The notes beneath the pieces were generated by a model. It did not search any database, was not told the origin of the DNA, and was given only the letters and a program-made list of their open reading frames with translations. 64,000 bases of DNA from Mycobacteroides abscessus ATCC 19977 (GTDB lineage: Bacteria; Actinomycetota; Actinomycetes; Mycobacteriales; Mycobacteriaceae): positions 1,922,001 through 1,986,000 of the forward strand of contig NC_010397.1 in the NCBI RefSeq assembly GCF_000069185.1. The letters are read 5' to 3'. Below, one piece after another: positions 40,308 through 50,171 of the stretch (position 1 is the first letter of the stretch; every line of letters begins with the position of its first letter). Both the position numbers and the translations under genes were made by a program.

Positions 40308-41029
40308 TGCCAGCAGGTCGATTGGCCAAGCCACTGGAGGCAATCGCGGGCCCGCTGCGGCGGTCATCGCCGGAGTCCGTTGACCGGATGCTCATCGGCT
40401 TGTGCGCGGTCATCTGGTTGGCGTTCGTCGGGATGTTGGTCGGTGCCATCGTGGTGATCGCCGGAATGGGGGAGGACTCGGGTTCGTCGGGGTCTTCGTG
40501 GGGCATCTACATCGTCATCGGGGTATCGCTGGCCGTTATCGTCGGAGCCGTGCCGCTGTTGCTACGTGCCCGCAAGAGCGCTGCCCAGCGCACCGCCCGC
40601 GGTGCGTCGAAAACGGCCCCTAAACCCAAGGGCGCCAATTCTTCCGGTGGGGCCACTGCGCCGTCTGGACCGCCTCCCACGGAGGCGTCGACCGAGAAAC
40701 TCAAGACCTTCGGTGGTCTCGCCGATCACGTGAGCCATGTTCCCAAGGACTACAACGGTCCTGGGTCTCCCGCGTACCGGGCAGCCACTGAGGCGGCCGC
40801 GAAGAGAGCCGTGATCAACCGGCTGTGGTTGCGGGCCACGGTGGGGATCGCCGGCGCGATCGGCCTGGCATTGCTGGCGGTGGTGACCGGCACCTATCTG
40901 CTGGCAGTGGAAAGCGACACCGCCGCCGTCATCGCGTTCGTCTTCGCCGGTGTGATCACCTGCGCGATGGGGGCCATTCCGTGGGTGACGCTCAAGAAGC
41001 TGCGCGAGCTCGGCTCGTCAGGGTCTTAG
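40307..41029 (+). CDS. Conserved membrane protein (Rv2197c-like)
   Basis: A 240-residue protein. One membrane helix pair is near the N-terminus (LIGLCAVIWLAFVGMLVGAIVV, first part here; IYIVIGVSLAVIVGAVPLLL), a Ser/Pro/Gly-rich cytoplasmic linker follows, and two helices lie near the C-terminus (ATVGIAGAIGLALLAVVTG and AAVIAFVFAGVITCAMGAIP). The start ATG overlaps the mmpS3 stop by one base (TGATG), so translation is coupled. Function unknown; the coupling suggests work with MmpS3. It ends 4 bases into the convergent PPOX gene. Confidence 0.85.
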   Translation: MPAGRLAKPLEAIAGPLRRSSPESVDRMLIGLCAVIWLAFVGMLVGAIVVIAGMGEDSGSSGSSWGIYIVIGVSLAVIVGAVPLLLRARKSAAQRTARGASKTAPKPKGANSSGGATAPSGPPPTEASTEKLKTFGGLADHVSHVPKDYNGPGSPAYRAATEAAAKRAVINRLWLRATVGIAGAIGLALLAVVTGTYLLAVESDTAAVIAFVFAGVITCAMGAIPWVTLKKLRELGSSGS

Positions 41030-41463
41030 TCCGCGATGCCGGCGCGGGCGATCACCGTGGTGATTTTCGCCCGGACGAGTGACTCCTCGGGCACCGCGTT
41101 GCGCCGGCCGAACTCCTCGGCTTTGTCGGCGCCCATGTAGCGTCCGCCGATGGCGGTCGCCCAGGCGAGCATCTCGTCGTGATCGTTGGTCAGCCGCGCC
41201 TCTGCGGTGAACTGCACATAGGAGAACGGCGGCCGCTGATCATCGACCGCCAGCGAGATGCGTGGGTCGCGCCGAATCGCTTTGCCCTTCAGTGTGTTGG
41301 TTCCCGTGTTGAAGATCAGCTCGTCTCCCTCGGGTCCCTCATGCAGTACGAACCAGACGGGTGTGACGATGGGTGCGCCGTTGGCACGGACCAGACCGAG
41401 CATTCCGGTACGGGTTCCCGCAGAGGCGAAGGCCCACCATTCCTCTCGGCTCATCTCACGCAT
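41026..41463 (-). CDS. PPOX-class flavin/F420-dependent oxidoreductase-like protein
   Basis: A 145-residue split-barrel protein. Family marks are MLGLVRANGAPIVTPVWFVL, DELIFNTGTNTLKGKAIRRDPR and SLAVDDQRPPFSYVQF, which in the PPOX class form the flavin or F420 pocket. The substrate is unknown. The ATG at 41463 has an AGGGTGG sequence just upstream; the later methionine at 41454 has none. The start codon lies only 14 bases after the terminator hairpin of qcrB, so its expression must come by readthrough or from a promoter inside the hairpin. Confidence 0.85.
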   Translation of the reverse strand: MREMSREEWWAFASAGTRTGMLGLVRANGAPIVTPVWFVLHEGPEGDELIFNTGTNTLKGKAIRRDPRISLAVDDQRPPFSYVQFTAEARLTNDHDEMLAWATAIGGRYMGADKAEEFGRRNAVPEESLVRAKITTVIARAGIAD

Positions 41464-41477
41464 ACAGCCACCCTAAA

Positions 41478-41519
41478 ACAGGTGCGCCCCGCACGCTTTC
41501 GCATGCGGGGCGCACCTGT
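41478..41519 (-). terminator. Intrinsic terminator after qcrB
   Basis: A perfect 16-pair stem (ACAGGTGCGCCCCGCA and its complement) with a 10-base loop, 12 bases past the qcrB stop on the minus strand. The minus-strand continuation is TTTTAGGG. The stem ends just before the leader of the PPOX gene. Confidence 0.88.
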
Positions 41520-41531
41520 CAGAGCTGCCTT

Positions 41532-43172
41532 CTAGTGGCCGTGACCGTTGGTCGACGGCTCGCCGTCCTGGTACTCCTTCAGCGCGAGTAGTGACTTGTG
41601 GTGCGCCTCGTGTTCGGCTTCGGCCAGTGCGTGTTGTTCGTCGGCGGGGTCGGCGAACAGGAACGAGCCGGTGCCCGGTGCTCCGGCGGACCCGAGCTTG
41701 TTCATGCGCTGAGGCACCGGTGCCCCCTGGTACTCCAGCGGAATCGCATGGCCGTGCTCATCGACTCCGGCCAGCGGCTGGTGGATCTCGATGTACTCAC
41801 CGTGCGGCAGGCGCTTGATGATGCCGGTCTCGATGCCGTGCTCCAGCACCGCGCGATCGCTGCGCTGCAGGCCGATGGCCCAGCGATAGGCGATGTAGTA
41901 CACCACCGCCGGCAAGATGACCATGCCGATACGACCGATCCACGTCGTCGCGTTCAGCGAGATGTGGAACTTCAGCGCGATGATGTCGTTCATACACATG
42001 AGCGTGAACAACATGTAGAGCGAGATCGCCGCCGAGCCGATGGCCGTCCTGACCGGAGCGTCACGCGGCCGCTGCAGCAGGTTGTGGTGGGCATCATCAC
42101 CGGTGAGCTTCTTCTCGAGGAAGGGGTATGCGATCAGCAGACCGAACACCAAGCCCATTCCGACCGCAACCCACACGGCCTGGGGGATGGTGTGGCCAAA
42201 CGGGTAGATCTCCCAAGCCGGGATGATGCGCAGCAGGCCGTCGGTCCACATCATGTAGAAGTCCGGCTGGCTACCCGCGGAGATCTGTGAGGGCTTGTAG
42301 GGGCCCAGCACCCAGATGGGGTTGATCTGCAGCAGACCGCTCATCAGCGCCAGGATGGCGGTGGTGAAGGCGAAGAAGGATCCACCCTTGAGGGCGAACA
42401 CCGGGAGGATGCGCACACCCACCACGTTCTTCTCAGTCGCACCCGGGCCGGGGAACTGGGTGTGCTTCTGGTACCAGACCAGGGCCAGGTGGATACCGAT
42501 GAGCGCCAGGATGATCGCGGGGATCAGCAGGATGTGCATGGCGTACAGACGGGGGATCAGGATGTTGCCGGGGAAGTCGCCACCGAACAGCGCCCAGTGC
42601 ATCCAGGTGCCGATCAGCGGAAGGCCCATGGTGATGCCGGAAAGCGCCGCGCGGATACCGGTGCCGGAGAGCAGGTCGTCGGGCAGGGAGTATCCGAAGA
42701 AACCTTCGAACATCGCCAGGATGAACAGCAGCGCGCCGATGACCCAGTTGGCCTCACGGGGACGCCGGAACGCACCCGTGAAGAAGATACGGGCCATGTG
42801 CACCATGATCGACGCCGCGAACATCAGCGCCGCCCAGTGATGGATCTGCCGCACGAACAGACCACCACGCACCTCGAAGCTGATGTTCAGGGTGGTCTCG
42901 TAGGCCTTGGACATCTGCACGCCGCGCAGCGGCTGATAGATGCCGTTGTAGGTCACTTCGGACATCGACGGGTCGAAGAACAGGGTCAGATAGACACCCG
43001 AAAGCAGCAGAACGATGAAGCTGTACAGCGCGATCTCACCGAGCATGAACGACCAGTGGGTCGGGAAGACCTTGTTGATCTGCCGCTTCATACCGGCAGC
43101 GAGGTGATACCGCGAATCCATCGCCTCGGCTTGTTTGGCTGCGCGCGAGGGCTTTTGGGCTGTGTCGCTCAT
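41532..43172 (-). CDS. qcrB: Menaquinol-cytochrome c reductase cytochrome b subunit
   Basis: The b subunit of the bcc complex, which oxidises menaquinol; it is the target of Q0-site inhibitors. The 546 residues match the mycobacterial length (about 549). Haem b ligands lie in [19 protein letters not shown] and [19 protein letters not shown] long charged C-terminal tail ([16 protein letters not shown]) is typical of actinobacteria. The ATG overlaps the qcrA stop by 4 bases. It is the last gene of ctaE-qcrC-qcrA-qcrB, closed by a strong terminator. Confidence 0.97.
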
Positions 43173-44344
43173 GATTTGCGCTCCCAGAATGCGGGTCCGA
43201 CGGGTTCAACGAAGTCGCCGTTGGCGACGAGGTATCCGTCCTTGTCGACGGTGAGGGGCAGCTGTGCCAGCGCACGAGCGGCAGGCCCGAAGATGGGCTT
43301 GGCGAAGTGCAGTGCGTCGAACTGCGACTGGTGGCACGGGCACAGGATGCGGTAGGTCTGCTGCTCGAACAGCGATGTGGGGCAACCCAGGTGCGAGCAG
43401 ATCTTGGTGTAGGCGAAGAGGTCTCCGTAGTTGAAGTTCTCTTGCCCCTTGCGCTTGACCACCTTGGGCATATCGGTGGGGCGCACGCGGATCAGCATCA
43501 CGGGGTTACGGATGCCCATCTGGATATGCGACAGCTTCTCGTGCGATTCGACGGTGGTGCCGTCGCCATCGGACTCGCGCCACGGGAACACGGTCTCCAT
43601 GCCGCCGGCGTCGATGTCCTCGGGGCGGATCTTGAGCAGCACGTTGGAGCTGCTGCCGACGGCGCGGCCCAGGTAGATGGTCTCACCGTGGTAGCGCGGG
43701 GTCCAGCCACTGGTGAGCAGCACCGGCTGCTTGCCGTTGGCGGTGGGAACCACCCTGGCCCACGGGTTCTTGATCATGCCGCCAATGAAGGCGACGGCGG
43801 TACCGGCACCCATGGCACCGACGCCGAAGCCGAGGGCCCGGACGATCATCTTGCGGCGCGGCAGGGTCGAGGTGTCCAGGGTGTCCTGCAGCTGGGCGAC
43901 GATGGTCTTGCGATCCACCTCGGCCGAGCCGGGGCCGTCGTGACGGTCCTGGATGGAGATCTCCTGCGGGATGAACTTCTTGGTGTACAGCACGGCACCG
44001 ATACCCAGCGACAGCACCGACAGGCCCAGCGTCAGACCGTAGAGCGGAGTCGCCAGGTTGTAGAGCGCGTTGCCCGGGTCGCCGAAGGGCTTGTACTCCC
44101 AGGGCCAGAACAGGAAGACCCCGAGCAGGGCCAGGCCGAACACGCCACCGAGTGCGAACCACAGCGCCACCAGACGCTCGGCACGCTTCTCGGCCTTGGT
44201 GCCCTCGACGGGCCAGCGCGGCTCGCGGTAGACAATCTCGACGCCGTCGAGGTTGGTGCCGAGCTTGACCAGCTCGTCACGGCTCATGGCCGCGAGCTGC
44301 TCGTCGCTCGGGATCTCTGGCTTGTCAGCGTCACTCACGCTCAC
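43169..44344 (-). CDS. qcrA: Menaquinol-cytochrome c reductase Rieske iron-sulfur subunit
   Basis: The 391-residue Rieske subunit with three membrane helices near the N-terminus, as in actinobacteria ([60 protein letters not shown]). The 2Fe-2S ligands are in CSHLGCP and CPCHQSQF. The GTG at 44344 overlaps the qcrC stop and has GGAG 7 bases before it. A second GTG six bases later is possible. M. tuberculosis QcrA is about 429 residues, so this N-terminus is shorter; a longer open frame exists but lies inside qcrC. Confidence 0.96.
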
Positions 44345-45177
44345 GCGCGTGCTCCAATCCACAGTGCCGCGGCGATGGCGGCGACGATGCCGATGATCCA
44401 CATGGCCATGCCCTCGGACGTCGGTCCGAAGCCGCCCAGGCCGTAACCGCCCGGGTCCGGGGTCTCGGACGAGGCGCGGACGTAGGCGATGATGTCCTTC
44501 TTCTCATCAACGGTGAGCTGGCGATCCGAGAACTTGGGCATGTTCTGCGGTCCGGTCAGCATCGCGGTGTAAATCTGCTGCTCGGTGGCGGGGTCGAGCT
44601 CGGGGGCGAACTTGCCCGACGAGAGTGCGCCACCGCGGCCGGTGAAGTTGTGGCATGACGCGCAGTTGAGACGGAACAGGTCACCACCACGGGCGATGTT
44701 GTTGCCGCGCAACGACTCCTGGGCCACTGCGCCGTCGCGGTCGCGGATCACCTGGGGGCCGCCGCCGTTGGCCTGGATGTAGGCGCCCAGGGCGTCGGTC
44801 TGTTCCTCGTCGAAGATCGGGTCCTTGCGCTGGGCCTGAGCCTCATTACGCATGGCCGGCATACGTCCGGTGGAGACCTGGAAGTACACCGCGGCCTCGC
44901 CCACGCCGATCAGGCTGGGCCCGCGGTCCGGCACACCCTGGAGGTTTGCGCCGTGGCAGGTGATGCACGAGGTCTCGTACAACTGCTTACCGGTGCGCAG
45001 CAGAGCCGACTTGTCCTCGTCGGCCACCGCGACCTGCGGGGTGGGCGTGAAGGTAGAGGCCAAGCCGCCGGCAACCACCAGCGCGATCAGCAGCAGCAAA
45101 CCTGCTGAGACGCGACGGCGGAACTTGCGGCGTGCGCGATTCTTGGCGGCTGTGTCCTTTACGGGCTCCACGCTCAC
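44341..45177 (-). CDS. qcrC: Menaquinol-cytochrome c reductase dihaem cytochrome cc subunit
   Basis: A 278-residue membrane-anchored cytochrome that replaces soluble cytochrome c in mycobacteria. Two haem-binding motifs are present (CITCHGANL and CASCHNFTG), with methionine ligands in GRMPAMR and PQNMPKFS. An N-terminal basic stretch and helix ([16 protein letters not shown]) and a C-terminal helix ([18 protein letters not shown]) anchor it. The GTG at 45177 is chosen: GGGAG lies 8 bases before it and the length agrees with the M. tuberculosis protein (280). An ATG at 45228, directly after the ctaE stop, would add 17 residues. Confidence 0.95.
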   Translation of the reverse strand: MSVEPVKDTAAKNRARRKFRRRVSAGLLLLIALVVAGGLASTFTPTPQVAVADEDKSALLRTGKQLYETSCITCHGANLQGVPDRGPSLIGVGEAAVYFQVSTGRMPAMRNEAQAQRKDPIFDEEQTDALGAYIQANGGGPQVIRDRDGAVAQESLRGNNIARGGDLFRLNCASCHNFTGRGGALSSGKFAPELDPATEQQIYTAMLTGPQNMPKFSDRQLTVDEKKDIIAYVRASSETPDPGGYGLGGFGPTSEGMAMWIIGIVAAIAAALWIGARA

Positions 45178-45228
45178 CTGTTGTGCTCCCTTCACCGGGC
45201 TGGGCTGGGTCTTTGGGCCGTCGGGCAT

Positions 45229-45849
45229 TTAGCGGACAAAGTAGATGGTGGCGAACAACGCGATCCACACGATGTCGACGAAGTGCCAGTAGTAGGACAC
45301 GACGATCGCGGAGGTCGCCTGGGCCGGAGTGAACTTACTCATCCGGGTGCGAATCAGCAGATAGACGAAGGCGACGAGACCGCCGATAACGTGCAGTCCG
45401 TGAAAGCCGGTGGCCAAGTAGAAGGTTGAACCGTAGGCGCTGCCCGCGATAGTGGTGCCCTCGTGCACGAGGTTCATGTACTCGTAGCCCTGCCCGAGCA
45501 CGAAGAAGGTGCCCATGATGAGGGTGATGACGTACCAGCGACGCAGCCCGAAGACGTCACCGCGCTCCGCGGCGAACACACCCATCTGACAGGTGAACGA
45601 CGAGGCGACCAACACCGCAGTCACGGGGATGGCCAGGCCAAGGTTCAGCTCGGTGGGCTCCGGGGGCCAGTTACCGCCGGACTGCGCCCGGGCGGTGAAG
45701 TAGAAGGCGAAGAGTCCAGCAAAGAACATCAACTCACTGGAAAGCCAGACAATGGTGCCAACACTCACCATGTTGGGGCGATTCAGTGAATGAACGCGCT
45801 GGGTAATGGCGGTTCCCGCCGGCGATCCTGGGGCTGCTGCGGTCGTCAC
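45229..45849 (-). CDS. ctaE: Cytochrome c oxidase subunit III
   Basis: The 206-residue subunit III of the aa3 oxidase (M. tuberculosis 203). Five or more membrane helices are seen, with the conserved [30 protein letters not shown] and [19 protein letters not shown] blocks. The GTG at 45849 gives the family N-terminus (MTTAAAPG); the much longer frame upstream is noise. It is the first gene of the ctaE-qcrCAB operon, divergent from trpD across 190 bases. Confidence 0.96.
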
Positions 45850-46039
45850 GTCGTAAGTATGACGCTTTGTAGTTGTCGAGAGCCACCCGGGTCCGACATT
45901 GATTTGTGACCGACTCTCCACAACACGTGTGGCCTCTGGCGAGAGCGATGCCGATGACCTGCGCCCGGCGTGTCGCGGCAGACCCGGAAGGCATTTAGTC
46001 CTTTGTTGTCTGCGTCGCCTCCATGGGAGCATTTGCGGC

Positions 46040-47113
46040 GTGTTGGAACATTCCTGGCCCCGGGTATTGGGGGAGCTGACCAACCGCCGTGACCTGACGG
46101 CGGGGCAGGCGGCCTGGGCCATGGACCAGATCATGACGGGGACGGCCACCCCGGCACAGATCGCGGCCTTCGGGGTGTCGATGCGGATGAAGCGCCCGAC
46201 CTCCGACGAGGTCGGGGAGCTGGCCGACACCATGCTGTCGCACGCGATCACGTTTCCGGGGGATCCGCAGGGTGCGCAGATCGGCGCGAACGCCGTCGAC
46301 ATCGTCGGCACGGGCGGTGACGGGGCCAACACGGTGAATCTGTCGACGATGGCCTCCATCGTCGTGGCGGCCTGCGGGGTGCCCGTGGTCAAGCACGGCA
46401 ACCGCGCGGCATCCTCGCTGGCCGGCGGTGCCGACACGCTCGAGAAGCTGGGTGTGCGCATCGACCTGGGGCCCGAGCAGGTGGTACGCAGCCTCGCCGA
46501 GGTGGGGATCGGATTCTGCTTCGCGCCGCATTTTCATCCGTCGTATCGCTACGCCTCCGCGGTGCGCCGCGAGATCGGCGTCCCGACAGTGTTCAATCTG
46601 CTTGGCCCGCTGACCAACCCGGCCCGTCCGCGGGCGGGTCTGATCGGATGCGCGTTCGCCGACCTGGCCGAGGTCACCGCCGGGGTTTTCGCGGGCCGCG
46701 GCTCCAGCGTGCTGGTGGTGCACGGTGACGATGGTCTCGACGAGCTGACCACCACCACGACCAGCACCATCTGGCGGGTGCAGGCGGGCACCGTCGACAA
46801 GCTGCGGTTCGATCCCGCGGCCTTCGGTTTCGCGCGTGCCCGACTGGAGGAGCTGGTCGGCGGCGATCCCGAGTTCAATGCCGCCGAGGTCCGGGCGGTG
46901 TTGGCCGGCGGCACCGGCGCGGTCCGGGACGCGGTGCTGCTCAACGCCGCGGGTGCCATGGTCGCCCACGCCGGACTGGCCAGCGACGCCCAATGGTTAC
47001 CCGCGTGGGAGAGCGCGCTCGCCCGGGTATCCACCGCGATCGATTCGGGAGCCGCGGCGGCATTACTGGATAGGTGGATAGCCGTCAGCCAGCGACTCGG
47101 GACCGGGCAGTAG
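46040..47113 (+). CDS. trpD: Anthranilate phosphoribosyltransferase
   Basis: TrpD attaches phosphoribose to anthranilate in tryptophan synthesis. The 357 residues start at a GTG with GGGAG about 10 bases upstream. The PRPP/Mg site is in [17 protein letters not shown], the anthranilate site in [13 protein letters not shown], and the second Mg site follows GDDGLDELT. The frame extends upstream, but the residues there do not fit the family. It stands alone, away from other trp genes, as in M. tuberculosis. Its last 29 bases overlap the convergent exonuclease gene. Confidence 0.95.
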   Translation: MLEHSWPRVLGELTNRRDLTAGQAAWAMDQIMTGTATPAQIAAFGVSMRMKRPTSDEVGELADTMLSHAITFPGDPQGAQIGANAVDIVGTGGDGANTVNLSTMASIVVAACGVPVVKHGNRAASSLAGGADTLEKLGVRIDLGPEQVVRSLAEVGIGFCFAPHFHPSYRYASAVRREIGVPTVFNLLGPLTNPARPRAGLIGCAFADLAEVTAGVFAGRGSSVLVVHGDDGLDELTTTTTSTIWRVQAGTVDKLRFDPAAFGFARARLEELVGGDPEFNAAEVRAVLAGGTGAVRDAVLLNAAGAMVAHAGLASDAQWLPAWESALARVSTAIDSGAAAALLDRWIAVSQRLGTGQ

Positions 47114-48917
47114 GCGCGACCCTAGTCAGCTCGGCCATTCCCCAGTCGTCCTGGTGAAGGGCGGCCGCCATGCGCGCACTGCGTGCCGCCGCGGCCCAAT
47201 CCCGCAGCGATGCGGCACATCCGGTCGCCTCGGCATAGCCATCCGTCGAGGACACGATGCGGACTCCGGGTTCGGCCAGCCAGCGGGTGATCAGCCCGGT
47301 CTCCTCGGGCGCGGCACCGCCGAACGGTTCGGGGGTGGGCAGTACCACCTGTGCGGACGCGGAGGCCGCAGCCACCACCGGCATCGGCGGCACACCCCGT
47401 CGGGCCACCGCGGCCCCGGCAAGCTGTCCGTGCCGGACCACCGCGATCTGCCATCCGCCCTCGCCATCAGGGCGGGCGGCAATCAGCTCTTCGATGCGTG
47501 CGAGGGCATGCAGACGATGCTGGCGGGCCAGCACCTCGATGAGTGCCGTGGTCGCATCGCGTTGCCGCGCAGCGGTTTCATAGCGCCGCTGGGCACCCAA
47601 CTCGGCAACCCTGTCGCACATGGCCTGCAGCGGTTGTCCGTGTGTGCCGTCCAGGACGGCGAGCATGGGGGCGAGCCCGTCCCGGTAGACGGTCGCGTCC
47701 ACCCCGGCAGCAGCGGGGCAGGGCGAGGCAGTGTCGTGTGGATACGACTGGCCGTCACAAGCGGAGCCGTGTCTGCCGCCTGCTCCGATGCGGTTGGTGC
47801 AGGTGCGTACACCGGTGAACCGGGCAAGGACCAGTGCGGCGGTTGTCGCGTCGCCGCGCGCGCGAAACGGGCCGAGCGTCGGCCGCCCGTTAGTAGTGCG
47901 GACGACGGAGAATCGGGGGAACGGCTCCTCGGTGAGCACCACCCACCACCAGCGGTGCGGGAACCGGGATTTGCGGTTGTACGGGGGTGCGTGCGCACCC
48001 AACAACCGCAGCTCGCGCACCGCCGCCTCCAGTGGATGCGCGCAGATGACATGGTCCACCGCGGTCGCGATGGTGACCATCTCACGCATCCGGCCGCGCG
48101 GATCTGCCCCGGTGAAGTACTGCTGTACCCGTCGGCGCAGATTGACGGCGGTGCCGACGTACAACACCTCGCCCGATGGTCCACGGAATAGGTAAACGCC
48201 TGGGGCATAAGGCATTGCGTCGGCCAGGCGGCGCTTGCCGCGCAGGGCGCTGGGCACCTGGGTGCGATAGCGCCGCAGCTCGTCCATGGTGCCGACGCCC
48301 TGGTTGCCGACCCGGGAGATCAGCGCGTGGAGGACATCAACGGTGGCCCGGGCATCGTCGAGAGCCCGGTGGTTGGGTGTGGTGGACGCGCCGAGCAGCT
48401 GCGCCAGCGCACCCAGGCTGACGCGCGGGGCCTCATCGCGGGAGAGCACCCGGCGGGCCAGCCGGACCGTGCACAGAACGGCGGGCTGTGGCCAGTCGAT
48501 TCCACATTGCCGTGCCGCCGCCTTGAGGAACCCGATATCGAAGCCGGCATTGTGAGCGACCAGTACCGCACCACGGGCGAATTCGAGAAAAGCCGGCAGT
48601 ACCTGTGCGATCGGCGGTGCGTCGACCAGCATCGCCGAGGTGATGCCGGTGAGGCGCACGATCTGCGGCGGTAGCGATCGCTGGGGATCGACCAGGGTGG
48701 CCAGTTCCCCGAGTACCTCGCCACCACGCACCTTCACGGCGCCGATCTCGGTGATCGCGTCGTTTTCCGCGCTGCCGCCGGTGGTCTCCAGGTCCACCAC
48801 CACAAAGGTGGTGTCGCGCAGCGTGCCCACCTCGTCGAAGGTCAGCTGCGATGGGCCGCTTGCGTGCAGAGCATCACGCCGCGTCATGGCCTGAACCGTA
48901 GGACGCGGGACCGACAT
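47085..48917 (-). CDS. DEDDh exonuclease fused to a GIY-YIG (UvrC-like) nuclease domain
   Basis: A 610-residue fusion. Residues about 30-200 are a DnaQ-type 3'-5' exonuclease: [11 protein letters not shown] (Exo I), [13 protein letters not shown] (Exo II) and [15 protein letters not shown] (Exo III, DEDDh). Residues about 235-320 are a GIY-YIG nuclease: [18 protein letters not shown] with [10 protein letters not shown]. The rest resembles the UvrC middle region. M. tuberculosis Rv2191 has the same architecture at 645 residues. It probably acts in DNA repair. Start uncertain: ATG 48917 or ATG 48887; neither has a clear ribosome-binding site. The upstream methyltransferase stop is 7 bases from 48917. 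Confidence 0.9.
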   Translation of the reverse strand: MSVPRPTVQAMTRRDALHASGPSQLTFDEVGTLRDTTFVVVDLETTGGSAENDAITEIGAVKVRGGEVLGELATLVDPQRSLPPQIVRLTGITSAMLVDAPPIAQVLPAFLEFARGAVLVAHNAGFDIGFLKAAARQCGIDWPQPAVLCTVRLARRVLSRDEAPRVSLGALAQLLGASTTPNHRALDDARATVDVLHALISRVGNQGVGTMDELRRYRTQVPSALRGKRRLADAMPYAPGVYLFRGPSGEVLYVGTAVNLRRRVQQYFTGADPRGRMREMVTIATAVDHVICAHPLEAAVRELRLLGAHAPPYNRKSRFPHRWWWVVLTEEPFPRFSVVRTTNGRPTLGPFRARGDATTAALVLARFTGVRTCTNRIGAGGRHGSACDGQSYPHDTASPCPAAAGVDATVYRDGLAPMLAVLDGTHGQPLQAMCDRVAELGAQRRYETAARQRDATTALIEVLARQHRLHALARIEELIAARPDGEGGWQIAVVRHGQLAGAAVARRGVPPMPVVAAASASAQVVLPTPEPFGGAAPEETGLITRWLAEPGVRIVSSTDGYAEATGCAASLRDWAAAARSARMAAALHQDDWGMAELTRVAPTARSRVAG

Positions 48918-48924
48918 GCCGGGC

Positions 48925-49674
48925 TCAGGTCACTGGCGTGCAGATCACGGCGAGCGCGTCGTTCTTGGTGTCGACGCCGCCGTCTCCGATTTTTTCCTCC
49001 AGCCGAGACCGCAGCTCATCGCGCTGTGCAGGGTCGAGCGTGAGGTGATTGGAATAGGTGAACACCATGTCCAGATATGCCTGGGTGGCGAAGTGCCTCC
49101 GCTCCAGGAAGTGCATGTGCTGCACGCGATATCCGGATTTTTCGACGATCGGGGTCACCGTGTCCTCGGTGTCGATGGACGGTCGTCGGGCGGTGTCCAT
49201 GAAGTCGGCGTAGACGGTGTCCAGATCGTGCTGGGTGGGGACGGTGGGCTCAATGCGGTTCCACACCAGGGCGAGCCGGCCCGCCGGAGCCAGCACGGTC
49301 CGTACCTTCTGTAGCGCGGTGGTCGGCTCCACCCAGTGGAAAGACTGGGCGAACAGCACCAGATCGAATGTGCGGCCCTGCGGCTGCCAGTTCTCGAAGG
49401 TGGCCACCTCCACCTCGATGCCCTTCGCGGCGGCCACCTGTGCCATCCGGGCATCCGGTTCGACGGCGAGCACCTGCGCGCCGGCCGCCGCCAGCTGCGC
49501 CGCCGCGATCCCGGTGCCCGCTCCGACGTCCAGCACACGCGGCCGCCCGGACATGAGCTCAGCGATGAGCGGCTCTGGATAGCGCGGGCGGTGCCGGTCG
49601 TACGCGCCGGCGGAACCTCCGAACGACTCGGCCCGGCGGCGGTCGGTGTGCACTGGCTGTTGCTGATCCGTCAT
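48925..49674 (-). CDS. Class I SAM-dependent methyltransferase
   Basis: A 249-residue methyltransferase. The SAM-binding motif I is [16 protein letters not shown], motif II is in [14 protein letters not shown], and [14 protein letters not shown] is the motif IV region of small-molecule methyltransferases. The N-terminal [20 protein letters not shown] segment is typical of the UbiE/trans-aconitate methyltransferase-like group. The substrate is not readable. A GTG at 49701 is an alternative start. It lies 7 bases before the exonuclease fusion on the same strand. Confidence 0.88.
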   Translation of the reverse strand: MTDQQQPVHTDRRRAESFGGSAGAYDRHRPRYPEPLIAELMSGRPRVLDVGAGTGIAAAQLAAAGAQVLAVEPDARMAQVAAAKGIEVEVATFENWQPQGRTFDLVLFAQSFHWVEPTTALQKVRTVLAPAGRLALVWNRIEPTVPTQHDLDTVYADFMDTARRPSIDTEDTVTPIVEKSGYRVQHMHFLERRHFATQAYLDMVFTYSNHLTLDPAQRDELRSRLEEKIGDGGVDTKNDALAVICTPVT

Positions 49675-49767
49675 ACCGCCAGCGTGCCAGGGAGCGGCCA
49701 CTTGTCGGTGGGCGCGGTTACCGTCCGCTCGAACCCGAAAGAACCACTCAAGGGATTAGGAGGAGCC

Positions 49768-49989
49768 ATGCTCATCGATTGCGACGATTGCGCGATGCGT
49801 GGGCCGGGATGCGACGACTGCGTGGTCAGCGTGCTATTGGGGGTACCCCAGACGCTCGCCGATGACGAGCGTGCCGCACTGGCTGTTTTAGCCGAGGCCG
49901 GGATGGCGCCCAAGCTGCGCCTGGTGCCGATTCAACGCACTTACGACACGCCTGTTTCGGCGAAGACGCCCGATGCCGGAGTCGCATAA
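49768..49989 (+). CDS. Small protein with two CDDC motifs
   Basis: A 73-residue protein with an excellent AGGAGG site 6 bases before the ATG. The N-terminus holds two identical C-D-D-C motifs (C5/C8 and C15/C18) six residues apart, a likely site for zinc or an Fe-S cluster. The rest is a predicted helix (ADDERAALAVLAEAGMAPK) and a short basic tail. No enzyme motif. It precedes the NlpC/P60 gene by 182 bases on the same strand. I do not recognise a named family; coding is supported by the ribosome-binding site and codon use. Confidence 0.8.
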   Translation: MLIDCDDCAMRGPGCDDCVVSVLLGVPQTLADDERAALAVLAEAGMAPKLRLVPIQRTYDTPVSAKTPDAGVA

Positions 49990-50020
49990 GGCACACTCGG
50001 ATGAGGCACGTGATGGCCCA

Positions 50021-50034
50021 CCCCGGAAGCGGGG
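50021..50034 (+). other. Short hairpin in the leader of the NlpC/P60 gene
   Basis: CCCCG-GAAG-CGGGG, a 5-pair stem with a tetraloop, followed by AGGAGAACC. A second small stem (CGCCG/CGGCG) occurs near 50126-50142. The 182-base gap could be a structured leader; it does not match the c-di-AMP riboswitch well. Confidence 0.3.
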
Positions 50035-50171
50035 AGGAGAACCGGCGCTTTACGCGACGTTGACGTCGTTCCACACTGCGGTGGACAACGCCGATGCCAT
50101 TTCGTAACCTATCTGAGACCTATCGGCGCCGTGCTTCGCGGCGATCACATTGCAGTAAAGGGATGTAGTCA

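Noticed and set aside
45850..46039. Small gene between ctaE and trpD
   Set aside because: The open frames extending both genes into this gap show no family similarity; it is better read as a divergent promoter region.
49990..50171. c-di-AMP (ydaO-type) riboswitch before the NlpC/P60 gene
   Set aside because: A GGAGGAGAACCG-like stretch and a small hairpin are suggestive, but the conserved 3' block (GACAGCTAAC-like) is missing. A covariance-model search would decide.
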